DNA of 64,000 nucleotides. It comes from Mycobacterium adipatum. Its GTDB lineage: Bacteria > Actinomycetota > Actinomycetes > Mycobacteriales > Mycobacteriaceae. Every line of letters begins with the position of its first letter. Within the stretch, counting starts at the first letter, position 1. The notes under the pieces were generated by a model, which saw nothing but the letters and a program-made list of their open reading frames with translations, had not been told where the DNA came from and searched no databases. Made by a program: the position numbers and the translations under genes. Shown one piece after another: positions 8,557 through 22,137 of this stretch. Location of the stretch: NCBI RefSeq assembly GCF_001644575.1, contig NZ_CP015596.1:4340001-4404000 (forward strand), read 5' to 3'.

Positions 8557-9261
8557 TCAGGCGAGCAGCGGGGCGACGATCGCCCGCGGCACCGACACCG
8601 CAACGGCGCCTGCCGCTTCCGGCAGCAGCTCGCCCTGCCCGAAGAAGAAGATGACGGCCTCGTCGGTGATGGCGAAGTTCTGGTAGTTGGCCGGATCCAG
8701 CCCGGCGTCCGGCAGCACCGGGTCCGGGATGCCGGACTGGCGGGCCAGGTCGGCCTGCACCACCGGGAAGATCACCGGCAGCGGGTCGGTGCCCGCGCGG
8801 AACAGGTTCTCGAAGGTGATCGGTTTGCGGTAGGCCTGGTCCCAGCTGAACGCCTTGTAGAAGGTCTGCGGGTGCGCACCCCCGACGTTCTGGTAGGTGG
8901 TGAACACCACCGACTGCGTGCCGCGCGGCGGCACCGCGGAGGTGTACTGAACCGAGGTGGTGTCCAGTTCGTAGGGCATCGGACGGTAATCGGGGGTTTT
9001 CGCCACGTTCAAGAACCCGTCCCGGGTCTGCTTGATGTACTCGACGACCGCTTTCTGGTCCGGGTAATCGGACGGGAAACTGATGTTCAGGGTGTAGGCC
9101 GGGTCGGTCTGCTGGATCTGGCAGGTGAAACCGGGGCCGGCGGTGGCACCCACGTCCTCGCACTTGGGCGGGGCGGCCGCCGCCGTGCCGGCACCCGCGA
9201 GACCCGACAGGGCGGTGACGGTTGCGGCCAGCACCGAGACGGCCAGCGGGGGTACGCGCAT
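8557..9261 (-). CDS. Secreted RsiV/DUF3298-like protein (Rv3036c, TB22.2-like)
   Basis: A 234-residue secreted protein. Residues 1-30 are a Sec signal peptide (MRVPPLAVSVLAATVTALSG then an AGAGTAAAA cleavage region). The mature part has a conserved Cys pair (PPKCEDVG and FTCQIQQ). Its C-terminal half (YKAFSWDQAYRKPITFENLFRAG to EAVIFFFGQGELLPEAAG) resembles the DUF3298/RsiV fold. The Rv3036c homologue is a culture-filtrate antigen, reported as an esterase in M. tuberculosis. I see no clear serine-hydrolase GxSxG motif here. It is convergent with the PQQ-repeat lipoprotein gene. Confidence 0.8.
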   Translation of the reverse strand: MRVPPLAVSVLAATVTALSGLAGAGTAAAAPPKCEDVGATAGPGFTCQIQQTDPAYTLNISFPSDYPDQKAVVEYIKQTRDGFLNVAKTPDYRPMPYELDTTSVQYTSAVPPRGTQSVVFTTYQNVGGAHPQTFYKAFSWDQAYRKPITFENLFRAGTDPLPVIFPVVQADLARQSGIPDPVLPDAGLDPANYQNFAITDEAVIFFFGQGELLPEAAGAVAVSVPRAIVAPLLA

Positions 9262-9325
9262 CTAAGGGATCCTCCGGAAGCAGGGGGCGGCCCAGGCGCC
9301 GCTGCCCGTCAGGGTACCCGTGGCA

Positions 9326-10492
9326 CTATCGCGACGGCCGACAAATGAACGCCACCGCCCGTCCCGCCGCTCCGGTACCGATCCGGGTGATGACCACCGA
9401 GTGCGGTTGCGCGCCGCGCAACTTCAGACGTCGGCGTAGCGCGTCGGGATCCACGTCGACACCGCGCACCAGGATCTCCAGCGCACCACCGTCGCGGGCC
9501 GCCAGTTCCCGGCGCAGTCGCTTCTCGTCGAATCCGATCTCGGCGAGAACCTCGAAACCCCGCACCCCGTCCGGAAGTTCGTCACCGGACAGATAGGCGA
9601 TGTCGGGGTCCAGCTGCCAGCACCCGTACCGGGTGCCGTACTGGCGCACGAGGCCGGCGCGCACCACCGCACCGTCGGGGTCGATGATCCAGCGCCCCGC
9701 CGGGCGCACCGCGCACTCGTCGGGATCGGCGTCGGTGAGCTGCTCTGCGCGATCCAGCAGGCTCGCCCGGCGCCGCACCCCCGGCGTCGCCAGACCCGCC
9801 GACCACAGGCATGCCTCCCGCACGCTGCCGCCCGACGAGCACAGCTCCACTTCCCCGTCGAAACCGAGTTCGGGGAGCTGGTCGAAATCGATTCCGGGCG
9901 CGCACTTCACCACCAGATCGCGCCCGCGATAGACGTCGAACAGCGCGTCCAGCGGCGGAGCGTATGCGCGCGGATCGAACCGGCGCCGGCCACCGGAGCG
10001 GCGGCCCGGGTCGGCCAGCACCACGGTGTCCCGGGTGACCGGCCGCAGCGCGTCCGCACGGCACAGCGGAACGTCGGGAATGTTGTTGTGCGCCATCGCC
10101 AGTCGCACGGGGTCGAGATCACTGCCCAGCAGCTGCCCGGCGACCGGCCCCAGCGCGGCCAGTTCGGCCCCGACCGAGCAGGTCACGTCGTGCACCCGCG
10201 CGCCGACGAGCCTGCGGGCCCGGTGCTCGGCCACCGCGGCGGCGGTGGCCTGTTGCAGGGCGTCGTCGGTGAACAGCCACGCCGACGGATCGTCGAACTT
10301 GGCCGCGGCCTTGCGGCGCAGCAATATGGTCTCCACGAGTATCGCGGTGCGCTCACCGAAACGTGTTCGTACCGTGGCGATATCGGTGACCTGTCCGGCG
10401 CCGCTCAGCGCCAGGTCGGCCACGTCGGCCAGCGCTCGTCGGCCATCGTCACTGCGGAGGTAGGCGACGTCGTCGAGCGTGAAGTCAACCAA
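9326..10492 (-). CDS. Class I methyltransferase with C-terminal THUMP-like domain (Rv3037c-like)
   Basis: A 388-residue protein. The central Rossmann part contains RVHDVTCSVGAELAALG (motif I region, near residue 105), GSDLDPVRLAMAHNN (motif II, SAM ribose Asp) and TVVLADPGRRSGGRRRFDP. The DPxR sequence resembles the DPPY/NPPY class of nucleic-acid methyltransferases. The C-terminal part (about 300-388), with RELAARDGGALEILVRGVDVDPDALRRRLKL, is the THUMP-like extension typical of this actinobacterial family. An RNA substrate is possible but not shown. It starts 3 bp after the upstream methyltransferase stop, so the two are probably co-expressed. Confidence 0.82.
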   Translation of the reverse strand: MVDFTLDDVAYLRSDDGRRALADVADLALSGAGQVTDIATVRTRFGERTAILVETILLRRKAAAKFDDPSAWLFTDDALQQATAAAVAEHRARRLVGARVHDVTCSVGAELAALGPVAGQLLGSDLDPVRLAMAHNNIPDVPLCRADALRPVTRDTVVLADPGRRSGGRRRFDPRAYAPPLDALFDVYRGRDLVVKCAPGIDFDQLPELGFDGEVELCSSGGSVREACLWSAGLATPGVRRRASLLDRAEQLTDADPDECAVRPAGRWIIDPDGAVVRAGLVRQYGTRYGCWQLDPDIAYLSGDELPDGVRGFEVLAEIGFDEKRLRRELAARDGGALEILVRGVDVDPDALRRRLKLRGAQPHSVVITRIGTGAAGRAVAFICRPSR

Positions 10493-10495
10493 CGG

Positions 10496-11524
10496 TCAGG
10501 ACGGCTTGACCCCGGTGACCATCACGTTGTAGAACCAGCCCTTGGGCACCACCCGGCGCCAGACGTTGGCGTCCACCCAGCTCAGGGTCGTCCAACTGTT
10601 GAACGCGAATTTGGCCCAGCCCCAACCCAACCGGCCCGCGGGCACCGACGCCTCGAAGGTGCGGATCGGCCAGCCCAGCATGGCGGCGGTGAATTCCTCA
10701 CTGGCGGTCGCGACGTCGACGGCTCCGGCATTGGTCGCCATCCGCTCCAGATCCTCGGGATCGAAGGTGTGCAGGTCCACGACGGCCTCCAGGGCGGCCG
10801 CGCGCGAGGATTCGTCAAGCTCCTCTTGCGGGCGGCGCCAGCTCTCCAGTCCGGGCAGCTTGGTGATATTGGTCGACAGCCGCCAGGTCAGCGTGGACAG
10901 ATTGCGGGCGTAGACGTTGCCGGCGCTGGTGGGCTCCCCGGCGAACACGAAACGGCCGCCCGGCTTGAGGATCCGTACCACCTCGCGCAGCGACTTCTCC
11001 ACATCGGGGATGTGGTGCAGCACGGCGTGGCCGACCACCAGATCGAAGGTGTTGTCCTCGTACGGGATGCCCTCGGCGTCGGCGACCTTACCGTCGATGT
11101 CGAGTCCCAGGCCCTGCCCGTTGCGGGTGGCGACCTTGACCATGCCCGGGGACAGGTCGGTGACCGAGCCTCGCCGGGCCACCCCGGCCTGGATCAGGTT
11201 GAGCAGGAAGAACCCGGTGCCGCAGCCCAGCTCGAGCGCCCGGTCATACGGCAGTTCCCGCTGCACCTCGTCGGGCACGATGGCGTCGAAACGACCGCGC
11301 GCGTAGTCGATGCAGCGCTGGTCATAGGAGATCGACCACTTGTCGTCGTAGGTCTCGGCCTCCCAGTCGTGGTAGAGGATCTGGGCCAGCTTGGTGTCCT
11401 TCAGCGCGGCCTCGACCTGCTCGGCGGTGGCGTGCGGATTGGGTTCCGGAGCCGCTCCGGCGGCGACATCGGGCTTGCGGTCGGCGTCGGTGGCAACGCC
11501 TGGCGTGTGGTCCGTGCTCGTCAT
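10496..11524 (-). CDS. SAM-dependent methyltransferase (Rv3038c-like)
   Basis: A 342-residue class I methyltransferase. Motif I is RALELGCGTGFFLLNLIQ near residue 95, the next strand is GSVTDLSPGMVKVA, the post-motif region is FDLVVGHAVLHHIPDVEKSL and motif VI is LKPGGRFVFAGEP. This is the UbiE/Methyltransf_11 type acting on small molecules or lipids. The first 45 residues are polar and probably disordered. The C-terminal 120 residues are a family-specific extension. It lies between the crotonase gene and the THUMP-like methyltransferase on the same strand, in the order of Rv3039c-Rv3037c. The substrate is unknown. Confidence 0.85.
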   Translation of the reverse strand: MTSTDHTPGVATDADRKPDVAAGAAPEPNPHATAEQVEAALKDTKLAQILYHDWEAETYDDKWSISYDQRCIDYARGRFDAIVPDEVQRELPYDRALELGCGTGFFLLNLIQAGVARRGSVTDLSPGMVKVATRNGQGLGLDIDGKVADAEGIPYEDNTFDLVVGHAVLHHIPDVEKSLREVVRILKPGGRFVFAGEPTSAGNVYARNLSTLTWRLSTNITKLPGLESWRRPQEELDESSRAAALEAVVDLHTFDPEDLERMATNAGAVDVATASEEFTAAMLGWPIRTFEASVPAGRLGWGWAKFAFNSWTTLSWVDANVWRRVVPKGWFYNVMVTGVKPS

Positions 11525-11533
11525 ATGGGCAGC

Positions 11534-12247
11534 CTAACTGCCGATGGTCGACCCGAAGACCTCGACGTAGCGGCGCACCCCTTCACCTGCGGCGTCGGTC
11601 ACGGTGGCAGCGGCATCGATCATCGCCTTGGCCCCGGCGAGCACGTATCCGGGCGCCTCGGCGTGCCGGCGCGCCCAGCTCAGCGCGGCATCGTACACCC
11701 CGTCCGGGGCCACCAGCTCGTCGACCAGGCCGAGCGCGAGGGCCTCTTCGGCGCCGACGAAGCGACCGCTGAACACCAGCTCCTTGGCCCGCGCGGCGCC
11801 GACGGTGCCCACCAGCCGGTCGGTGCCCGCGGCGGGCAGCAGCCCGGCCAGCACCTCGGTGACGCCCACCTTGACGTTGTCGCCGGCGATCCGCCAGTCC
11901 GCGGCCAGCGCGAGCGCCAGACCGGAACCCAGCGCATACCCGGTGACCGCGGCGACCGTCGGCTTCGGGATCGCCGCGACGGCGTCCAGTGCGGCCCGGC
12001 AGCCCGCGGTGACGCTCTCGGCATCGGCGGCCCCCAGGCGGCGCAACACCGCGATGTCGTCACCGGCGCTGAAGACCTCGTGGCCGCCGAACACGATGAC
12101 GGCGCCCACATCGTCGCGGGCACCGAGCTCGGCGGCGACCGCGCCGATCTCGCGGTACATCTGCCGGGTCAGCGCATTGCTGGGCGGCCGAGACAGCACC
12201 AGGGTGCCGATCCCCTCATCGGCGACGGAGGTGACGAACTCCCTCAT
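11534..12247 (-). CDS. echA17: Crotonase-fold enoyl-CoA hydratase/isomerase family protein (EchA17-like)
   Basis: A 237-residue crotonase. The oxyanion-hole regions are SAGDDIAVL (around residue 60) and [22 protein letters not shown] (around 105). The second acidic catalytic residue is present in [19 protein letters not shown] (Glu near 130). The other hydratase glutamate, normally in a G-G-G-C-E-L type motif, is replaced by alanine (GSGLALAL), so classical hydration is uncertain. Its start overlaps the Nudix gene stop by 4 bp. It matches Rv3039c (echA17) by position. Confidence 0.82.
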   Translation of the reverse strand: MREFVTSVADEGIGTLVLSRPPSNALTRQMYREIGAVAAELGARDDVGAVIVFGGHEVFSAGDDIAVLRRLGAADAESVTAGCRAALDAVAAIPKPTVAAVTGYALGSGLALALAADWRIAGDNVKVGVTEVLAGLLPAAGTDRLVGTVGAARAKELVFSGRFVGAEEALALGLVDELVAPDGVYDAALSWARRHAEAPGYVLAGAKAMIDAAATVTDAAGEGVRRYVEVFGSTIGS

Positions 12248-13065
12248 GCGCGGTAACCGTCCGGGGAACGCCGGTTGCGGGCCTCGTTGTAGCGGCCACT
12301 GTCGAAGAACTCGATCTCCCAGTTGCCCTCGGACACCGTCAGGTGCGGCGACACCGCCACGATCTGGCGGTCCACCGCCAGCACCTCGGCGACGGTGCGC
12401 CCGGCCAGCGAGTCCAATTGGGTCCAGGTGGGCGGGAGCAGGAAGGTGCGGCCCTCGGCGAAGTCATCGAGCGCCGACTCGGGGGTGGCCCAGTAGGCAC
12501 GGTCGGTCTCGGTGTTGTCGCCGTCGGCCTTCTGGCCTTGCGGCAGCGCACCGACGAAGAAGTAGGTGTCGTAGCGACGGGTGCGCTCCTCGATCGGGGT
12601 CACCCAGTTGGCCCACGGCCGCAACAGATCGGCACGCAGCATCAGGTTCTCGGTACGCAGGAACTCCGCGAAGGACAGTGACTTGTTCTCCAGGGCGGCG
12701 CGCTGCTCGCGGTAGACCGACGCGTCATCGACCAGCAGGTCCGGATCGTCGGCGGCCCCGGCGAACAGCACCCCGGACTCCTCGAAGGTCTCCCGCGCCG
12801 CCGCGCACACCAACGCCGCGGCGAGGTCGTCGTCGACGCCGATCTTGTCCGCCCACCACGTGGGGTCGGGCCCGTACCAGGCGATCGTCGCATCCCGGTC
12901 CCGGTCATCGACGCCGCCGCCGGGGAACACCGTGGTGCCCGCGACGAACTGCATGCCCGCGTGCCGGCGCATCAGGAACACCGAGATGCTCTCCTGCGGA
13001 GTGTCCCGGATGAGCATGACCGTGGAGGCCGGCCGGGCCGGCAGCGGCTCGAAACTGTCGGTCAT
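12244..13065 (-). CDS. Nudix hydrolase with interrupted Nudix box (Rv3040c-like)
   Basis: A 273-residue Nudix-fold protein. The box is split: [15 protein letters not shown] carries the glycine part at residues 44-58, and [15 protein letters not shown] carries the REx2EE part about 35 residues later, with an insert containing [14 protein letters not shown]. That layout is known in NUDT19-like CoA- or nucleotide-diphosphate hydrolases. The metal-binding glutamates of the REx2EE motif are intact, so activity is plausible, but the substrate is unknown. It is coupled to the crotonase gene downstream (4-bp overlap) and the ABC ATPase gene upstream (4-bp overlap). Confidence 0.83.
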   Translation of the reverse strand: MTDSFEPLPARPASTVMLIRDTPQESISVFLMRRHAGMQFVAGTTVFPGGGVDDRDRDATIAWYGPDPTWWADKIGVDDDLAAALVCAAARETFEESGVLFAGAADDPDLLVDDASVYREQRAALENKSLSFAEFLRTENLMLRADLLRPWANWVTPIEERTRRYDTYFFVGALPQGQKADGDNTETDRAYWATPESALDDFAEGRTFLLPPTWTQLDSLAGRTVAEVLAVDRQIVAVSPHLTVSEGNWEIEFFDSGRYNEARNRRSPDGYRA

Positions 13066-13913
13066 GCGCGCCTCCTGTGTGCCGCGCGGCTGCGGGTGCG
13101 CCGGGCGAAATAGCGACCGTCGATGTAGTCCAGGGCGATCGACTGCCCGAATGCCGTCGACAGATTCTGCGCGGTCAGCACCTCGGTGAGCAGTCCGGCC
13201 GCGACCACGCTGCCCTCCGAAAGCAGCAGGCAGTGGCTGAAACCGGGCGGGATCTCCTCGACATGGTGGGTGACCAGCACGATGGCGGGCGCGTCGGGGT
13301 CGGCGGCCAGATCGGCGAGGCGGGCCACCAACTCCTCGCGGCCGCCCAGGTCCAGACCGGCGGCGGGCTCGTCGAGCAGGAGCAGTTCCGGGTCGGTCAT
13401 CAGGGAACGCGCGATCAGTACCCGCTTGCGTTCGCCCTCGGACAGGGTGCCGTAGGTGCGCATCGCCAGGTGCTCGGCGCCGACGCTTTCGAGCATGTCC
13501 AGGGCCTGCTCGTAGTCGACATCGTCATAGTGCTCGCGCCAGCGCCCGAGCACCGCGTAACCGGCCGAGACCACCAGGTCGCGAACCATCTCGTCATCGG
13601 GAATCCGTTGGCTCAGAGCCGAACTGCTCAACCCCACCCGGGAGCGCAGTTCGGCCATATCGGTGCGCCCGAGGCGCTCGCCGAGCACGTACGCCGTCCC
13701 CGAGGACGGATGGTCCACGGCGGCGGCGATGCGCAGCAGCGACGTCTTGCCCGCCCCGTTGGGCCCGATCACCACCCAGCGTTCGTCGAGTTCGACGGCC
13801 CAGTCGATGGGCCCCACCAGGGTCTTGCCCCCACGCCGCAGGGTGACCTTGGCGAAATCGATCAGTAGGTCTTCTCCGGGGACATCGGCTGCAACGGGCT
13901 CGTCTGCGGGCAC
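13062..13913 (-). CDS. ABC transporter ATP-binding protein (Rv3041c-like)
   Basis: A 283-residue ATPase with Walker A GPNGAGKTSLLRI near residue 50, signature LSEGERKRVLIARSLM near 150, Walker B ELLLLDEPAAGLDLG and the switch histidine in IVLVTHHVEEIP. No permease is encoded beside it, and it resembles the stand-alone ModF/YheS-type ATPases. I chose the GTG at 13913 because the frame upstream is low-complexity and antisense-like, and 283 residues fits the 287 of Rv3041c. The stop overlaps the Nudix gene by 4 bp. The 5' end overlaps the YczE-like gene by about 50 bp. Confidence 0.87.
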   Translation of the reverse strand: MPADEPVAADVPGEDLLIDFAKVTLRRGGKTLVGPIDWAVELDERWVVIGPNGAGKTSLLRIAAAVDHPSSGTAYVLGERLGRTDMAELRSRVGLSSSALSQRIPDDEMVRDLVVSAGYAVLGRWREHYDDVDYEQALDMLESVGAEHLAMRTYGTLSEGERKRVLIARSLMTDPELLLLDEPAAGLDLGGREELVARLADLAADPDAPAIVLVTHHVEEIPPGFSHCLLLSEGSVVAAGLLTEVLTAQNLSTAFGQSIALDYIDGRYFARRTRSRAAHRRRA

Positions 13914-14608
13914 CCGCCCATCGTAGTGTCGCCACCCCCGACCGGACGGCGCCGCCCGGCACCGCGCGGTGTCACCGCTCGCTCCGCTCGCCCCGGGGCG
14001 CCGAAGTCGTGCAGCAGCAGCCGCCGCGGCATGTGCCGAAGGATCAGTTGCACCAGTGGCCCGATACCGAACGCGTAGACGACGGTGCCGACACCGACGG
14101 TGCCGCCGAGCAGCCACCCGGCGCTCAGCACGGTGGCCTCGATGACGGTGCGGACCAACCGCACCGAGAGCCCGGTGCGCGCCACCAGCCCGGTCATCAG
14201 CCCGTCACGCGGGCCGGGTCCCAGCCCGGCCCCGATATAGAGCACCGTGCTGACGGCGTTCAGCAGCACCGCGCCCACCATCATCGGTACCCGCAGCCGG
14301 AGGTCTTCGGGGGAAGGCAGCACGGCGATCCCGATGTCGACGGTGACGGCGATGACGATGACGTTGGCGATCGTGCCGATCCCCGGCCGGTTGCGCAGCG
14401 GGATCCAGGCCAGCAACACCGCCACGCCGACGACCGCGGACGCGACGCCGATGGTCATCCCGGTGTGCCGGCTCAAACCCTGATGAAAGACATCCCACGG
14501 GTCCAGTCCGAGTCCGGCCTGGACCATCAGGGCCATCGAGAAGCCGTAACCGGTCAGGCCCGCGAGCAGCAGGCCGGCCGGCAGCACCGCAGCACCGCGG
14601 CCCCTCAT
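13862..14608 (-). CDS. YczE/YitT-type integral membrane protein
   Basis: A 248-residue membrane protein of the YczE family, with about five hydrophobic segments: VLPAGLLLAGLTGYGFSMALM, MTIGVASAVVGVAVLLAWIPL, IANVIVIAVTVDIGIAVL, MMVGAVLLNAVSTVLYIGAGLG, and VLSAGWLLGGTVGVGTVVYAFG. It retains family motifs GLDPWDVFHQG and GPGPRDGLMTGL. The ATG at 14608 overlaps the stop of the small upstream gene (ATGA), indicating coupling. YczE proteins are known to co-occur with MocR regulators, and here a MocR gene is divergent. The charged C-terminal 45 residues overlap the ABC ATPase start and may not be functional. Confidence 0.82.
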   Translation of the reverse strand: MRGRGAAVLPAGLLLAGLTGYGFSMALMVQAGLGLDPWDVFHQGLSRHTGMTIGVASAVVGVAVLLAWIPLRNRPGIGTIANVIVIAVTVDIGIAVLPSPEDLRLRVPMMVGAVLLNAVSTVLYIGAGLGPGPRDGLMTGLVARTGLSVRLVRTVIEATVLSAGWLLGGTVGVGTVVYAFGIGPLVQLILRHMPRRLLLHDFGAPGRAERAVTPRGAGRRRPVGGGDTTMGGCPQTSPLQPMSPEKTY

Positions 14609-14757
14609 GCGTGGTCGGGGAAGCGCGCGCGGATGGCGTCGAGTTCGTTGCGGACCCGGCGTGCGTCCGAACTCTCCGGGTCGCGCGCATCCCACCGGTT
14701 GTGGGTGCCGGCCCGTCGATACTTACCGACCACTCGGGACATCCAGTTGCTGTGCAT
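14605..14757 (-). CDS. Small basic protein of unknown function upstream of the YczE gene
   Basis: A 50-residue protein starting MHSNWMSRVVGKYRRAGTHN and ending RVRNELDAIRARFPDHA. It is basic at the N-terminus with a short helical C-terminus, and no family is recognised. Support for coding is its 4-bp overlap (ATGA) with the YczE gene start and its position as first gene downstream of the shared MocR operator region. An internal ATG at codon 6 is an alternative start. It may simply serve as a translational leader for the membrane protein. Confidence 0.5.
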   Translation of the reverse strand: MHSNWMSRVVGKYRRAGTHNRWDARDPESSDARRVRNELDAIRARFPDHA

Positions 14758-14778
14758 GACTCGATGATCATGGTCATG

Positions 14779-14815
14779 TGGCTTGCCAATCAATAGCCAG
14801 TTGACCGATACTGGC
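14779..14815. promoter_or_regulatory. MocR/YczE intergenic operator candidate
   Basis: The 62-bp gap between divergent genes holds nested repeats: palindrome TGGCttGCCA at 14779-14788, a direct repeat GCCAAT (14785) / GCCAGT (14796) 11 bp apart, and the inverted pair GCCAGT (14796-14801) / ACTGGC (14810-14815). Mixed direct and inverted half-sites one helical turn apart are usual for MocR regulators. Binding is inferred. Confidence 0.5.
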
Positions 14816-14819
14816 CTTA

Positions 14820-19379
<4,560 letters not shown>

Positions 19380-19486
19380 TTATCCCCATCACCGTCGGGC
19401 GCGGCATCGGTGTCCTACAAACTGTCGTATTCGCGTGTGGACGGTGTCTGACCGGCCGGAAACGGCCCGGTTGGTACCCTCGCCCG

Positions 19487-20563
19487 GTGCCGTTCCCCAC
19501 TGCGCGCAAGGGCCTGCTCGCCGCGGGTGTCGTGGCCTCGTTCACCCTGCTGACGGCCTGTGGGGCCACCGAGACCGTGCCGGGTACCGAACCGGGCGCC
19601 CCGATCACCAGCACCACCAGGATCGCCAGCGCCGGCGTGCTGGGCAACCACCGCAGACCGGACGAATCCTGCGCGCCCGAACCGGCCCCGGCCCAGTCTC
19701 CCGACGCACCGCGGCAGGTCCGCAACGCGACCGGCCCGGGCGTGGCCCCAGACACCGAGGTGCGCGGAGATCCGCAGCGCATCGTGGCGCTGTCGGCGTC
19801 CGCGCTCGACGCGCTGTGCGCTCTCGGTCTGCAGGGCCGGGTGGTCGGCACCGCGGTCCCCCAGCCGTCGTACCTGGGCACCGTCCTGCACGACGCGCCC
19901 GGCGTCGGCCCGCGTGACACACCGGACCTGGACGCCGTGCGGGCCGCCGCGCCGGACCTGATCCTGGGCTCGGTGGCGCAGACGCCCGGATCCTTCACCG
20001 CGCTGTCGGAGATCGCGCCGACGGTGTTCACCGGCGGCCCTACCGACTGGCAGGACACCTTGCGCGCGGTGGCCGCGGCCACCGCGCGCCCGGGCGCGGC
20101 CGATGCCGCGCTCGACGGTTTCGAACGCGACGCCCGTGAGGCCGGTGCGCGCGCCGACGCCACCCATTTCCAGGCCTCGGTCCTGCAGTTCACCGAGACC
20201 ACCATCAGGGTGTTCGGTGCGGCGAACTTCCCGGCCACCGTCCTGCGCGCGGTCGGCGTGGATCGCCCTGCGGCACAACGCTTCACGGATACCCCGTATA
20301 TCGAGTTGAGCACCGCGGACCTGTCCGGCGACACGGATCTGTCCGCCGCCGACGGCGACATCATCTACCTGTCCTTCGAGACGGCCGCAGCCAAGGAACG
20401 GGCGACCACCGTGCTCAACAGCCAGGCCTGGCGGGCATTGTCGGCCAACCGCGACGATCGGGTGTTCGCGGTGAACAACGAGGTGTGGCAGAGCGGACAG
20501 GGCGTGATCGCGGCCCGTGGCATCGTCGAGGACCTGCGCTGGCTGAATGCGCCGATCAACTGA
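19487..20563 (+). CDS. fecB: Periplasmic iron-siderophore-type binding lipoprotein
   Basis: A 358-residue lipoprotein of the BtuF/FecB type (class III solute-binding fold). The N-terminus has a basic start, hydrophobic segment and lipobox LLTAC at residues 21-25. The first lobe starts GDPQRIVALSASALDALCALGLQGRVVG, and the central helix is at PTDWQDTLRAVAAATARPGAADAALDGFERDAREA. It matches Rv3044, assigned to iron-siderophore or heme uptake; no permease or ATPase is linked here. The GTG at 19487 is the only start that includes the signal peptide. A small YciI-like gene follows 21 bp downstream. Confidence 0.88.
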   Translation: MPFPTARKGLLAAGVVASFTLLTACGATETVPGTEPGAPITSTTRIASAGVLGNHRRPDESCAPEPAPAQSPDAPRQVRNATGPGVAPDTEVRGDPQRIVALSASALDALCALGLQGRVVGTAVPQPSYLGTVLHDAPGVGPRDTPDLDAVRAAAPDLILGSVAQTPGSFTALSEIAPTVFTGGPTDWQDTLRAVAAATARPGAADAALDGFERDAREAGARADATHFQASVLQFTETTIRVFGAANFPATVLRAVGVDRPAAQRFTDTPYIELSTADLSGDTDLSAADGDIIYLSFETAAAKERATTVLNSQAWRALSANRDDRVFAVNNEVWQSGQGVIAARGIVEDLRWLNAPIN

Positions 20564-20584
20564 TCCGTCGGTAATCTTCGGCGC

Positions 20585-20860
20585 GTGTTCCACATACTGA
20601 CAATCACCTACCTGCAGCCGCCCGATGTCATCGAGGGCACCCGTCCCGCGCACCTGCAATGGTTGACCGACGAGGTGGCCGCCGGTCGCATCCTGTTGGC
20701 CGGCCGACTGGAATCCCAGCAGGGCGCGGTGCTGATCGCCGGGGACATGTCCGCCGAGCAGGCCGATGCCGTGGCCGCCGCCGATCCGTACACCCAGGCG
20801 GGCGTCGCGCGCTATGACCGCGTCAGTTTCACCGCCGGATTCCGCGCGCCCGGGCTTTAA
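20585..20860 (+). CDS. YciI-like small cytoplasmic protein
   Basis: A 91-residue protein of the YCII family: FHILTITYLQPPDVIEGTRPAHLQWLTDEVAAGRILLAGRLESQQGAVLIAGDMSAEQADAVAAADP-type layout, with the conserved His of the RPAHLQWL helix and the Asp-Pro pair DPYTQAGV near the end. The fold is a ferredoxin-like dimer with a small active-site cleft, and a general acid/base role has been proposed for the family. GTG start at 20585. It is probably co-transcribed with fecB (21-bp gap), though no functional link is known. Confidence 0.8.
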   Translation: MFHILTITYLQPPDVIEGTRPAHLQWLTDEVAAGRILLAGRLESQQGAVLIAGDMSAEQADAVAAADPYTQAGVARYDRVSFTAGFRAPGL

Positions 20861-21016
20861 GCCGATTCACAGCTTGAACCGGGATTAGCGCGGGTACTCC
20901 CCCCGTTGTGTTCCACAGGGCGCACACCGCGCCCGATTCTGCTTCCTTCACTACTGTCTGGTGAAGGTGCATGTATTCGCACGTGGACATACGAGACGCA
21001 CGCAGAGGACTGATTG

Positions 21017-22063
21017 ATGACCACCACCGTTTCCGCTTACGCGGCCGAGTCGGCCACCGCGCCGCTGAAGAAGACCACCATCGAACGCCGCGACGTCGGC
21101 CCCCGCGATATCGCGTTCGACATCAAGTTCGCCGGGATCTGTCACAGCGATATCCATACCGCCAAGGCTGAATGGGGCACCCCGCACTACCCGCTCGTCG
21201 TCGGGCACGAGATCGCCGGTGTCGTCACCGAGGTCGGAGCCGAGGTCACCAAGTACAAGGTGGGCGACCGGGTCGGCGTCGGCTGCATGGTCAACTCCTG
21301 CCAGGAGTGCGACAACTGCGCGGCCGGCCTTGAGCAGTACTGCACCGGCACCGGCATGATCGGCACCTACAACGCCACCGACCGCGACGGCACCGTCACC
21401 CAGGGCGGCTACAGCCAGGCGATCGTCGTCGACGAGAAATTCGTGCTGCGCATCCCGGACAGCATCCCGCTGGACAAGGCCGCTCCCCTGTTGTGCGCCG
21501 GTATCACCCTGTTCTCTCCGCTGAAGCACTGGAACGCCGGTCCCGGCAAGCAGGTCGCAGTCATCGGCCTCGGTGGTCTCGGACACATGGGGGTGAAGCT
21601 GGCGCACGCGATGGGGGCGCACGTCACCGTGCTGAGCCAGTCGTTGAAGAAGATGGAGGACGGGCTGCGCCTGGGCGCCGATGAGTACTACGCCACCTCT
21701 GATCCGGACACCTTCACCAAGCTGGCCGGCAAGTTCGACCTGATCCTGAACACGGTCTCGGCAAACCTCGATCTCGGCCAATATCTGGGCCTGCTCAAGA
21801 TCGACGGCACCCTTGTCGAACTCGGTGCGCCCGAGCATCCGCTGGAGGTGCCGTTCTTCCCGCTGGCCGGTGGCCGGCGCAGCATCTCCGGTTCCATGAT
21901 CGGCGGCATCCCGGAGACCCAGGAGATGCTGGACTTCTGTGCCGAGCACGGCGTCACCCCGGAGATCGAGGTCATCGAGGCGTCCTACGTCAACGAGGCC
22001 TGGGACCGCGTGATCTCCAGCGATGTGCGGTACCGCTTCGTCATCGACACCTCGACCCTGTAA
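21017..22063 (+). CDS. adhC: Zinc-dependent NADP alcohol dehydrogenase
   Basis: A 348-residue medium-chain dehydrogenase/reductase of the cinnamyl-alcohol-dehydrogenase (YahK/AdhC) group. Catalytic zinc ligands are the Cys in GICHSDIH (near residue 38) and His-Glu in VVGHEIAG. The structural zinc lobe is [19 protein letters not shown]. The Rossmann motif [13 protein letters not shown] precedes a Ser-rich segment (LSQSLKK), consistent with NADP preference. It matches Rv3045, reported to use aldehydes as best substrates. The ATG at 21017 is preferred to the adjacent TTG at 21014. A strong hairpin follows the stop. Confidence 0.93.
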   Translation: MTTTVSAYAAESATAPLKKTTIERRDVGPRDIAFDIKFAGICHSDIHTAKAEWGTPHYPLVVGHEIAGVVTEVGAEVTKYKVGDRVGVGCMVNSCQECDNCAAGLEQYCTGTGMIGTYNATDRDGTVTQGGYSQAIVVDEKFVLRIPDSIPLDKAAPLLCAGITLFSPLKHWNAGPGKQVAVIGLGGLGHMGVKLAHAMGAHVTVLSQSLKKMEDGLRLGADEYYATSDPDTFTKLAGKFDLILNTVSANLDLGQYLGLLKIDGTLVELGAPEHPLEVPFFPLAGGRRSISGSMIGGIPETQEMLDFCAEHGVTPEIEVIEASYVNEAWDRVISSDVRYRFVIDTSTL

Positions 22064-22085
22064 GCACCGCCACGACACCGCAAAT

Positions 22086-22114
22086 CGGGCGGCCGCCATC
22101 TCGGCGGCCGCCCG
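22086..22114 (+). terminator. GC-rich hairpin after adhC
   Basis: Perfect 12-bp arms (CGGGCGGCCGCC / GGCGGCCGCCCG) flank a 5-base loop ATCTC and are followed by TTCT. It lies 23 bp after the adhC stop, so it is probably an intrinsic-type terminator without a long U-tract, as is usual in mycobacteria. Confidence 0.7.
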
Positions 22115-22137
22115 TTCTGCATGCGACGATCGGCGGC

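Noticed and set aside
10088-12256. 722-codon plus-strand open frame
   Set aside because: It lies opposite three well-supported minus-strand genes (THUMP-like methyltransferase, methyltransferase, crotonase) and has no recognisable domain.
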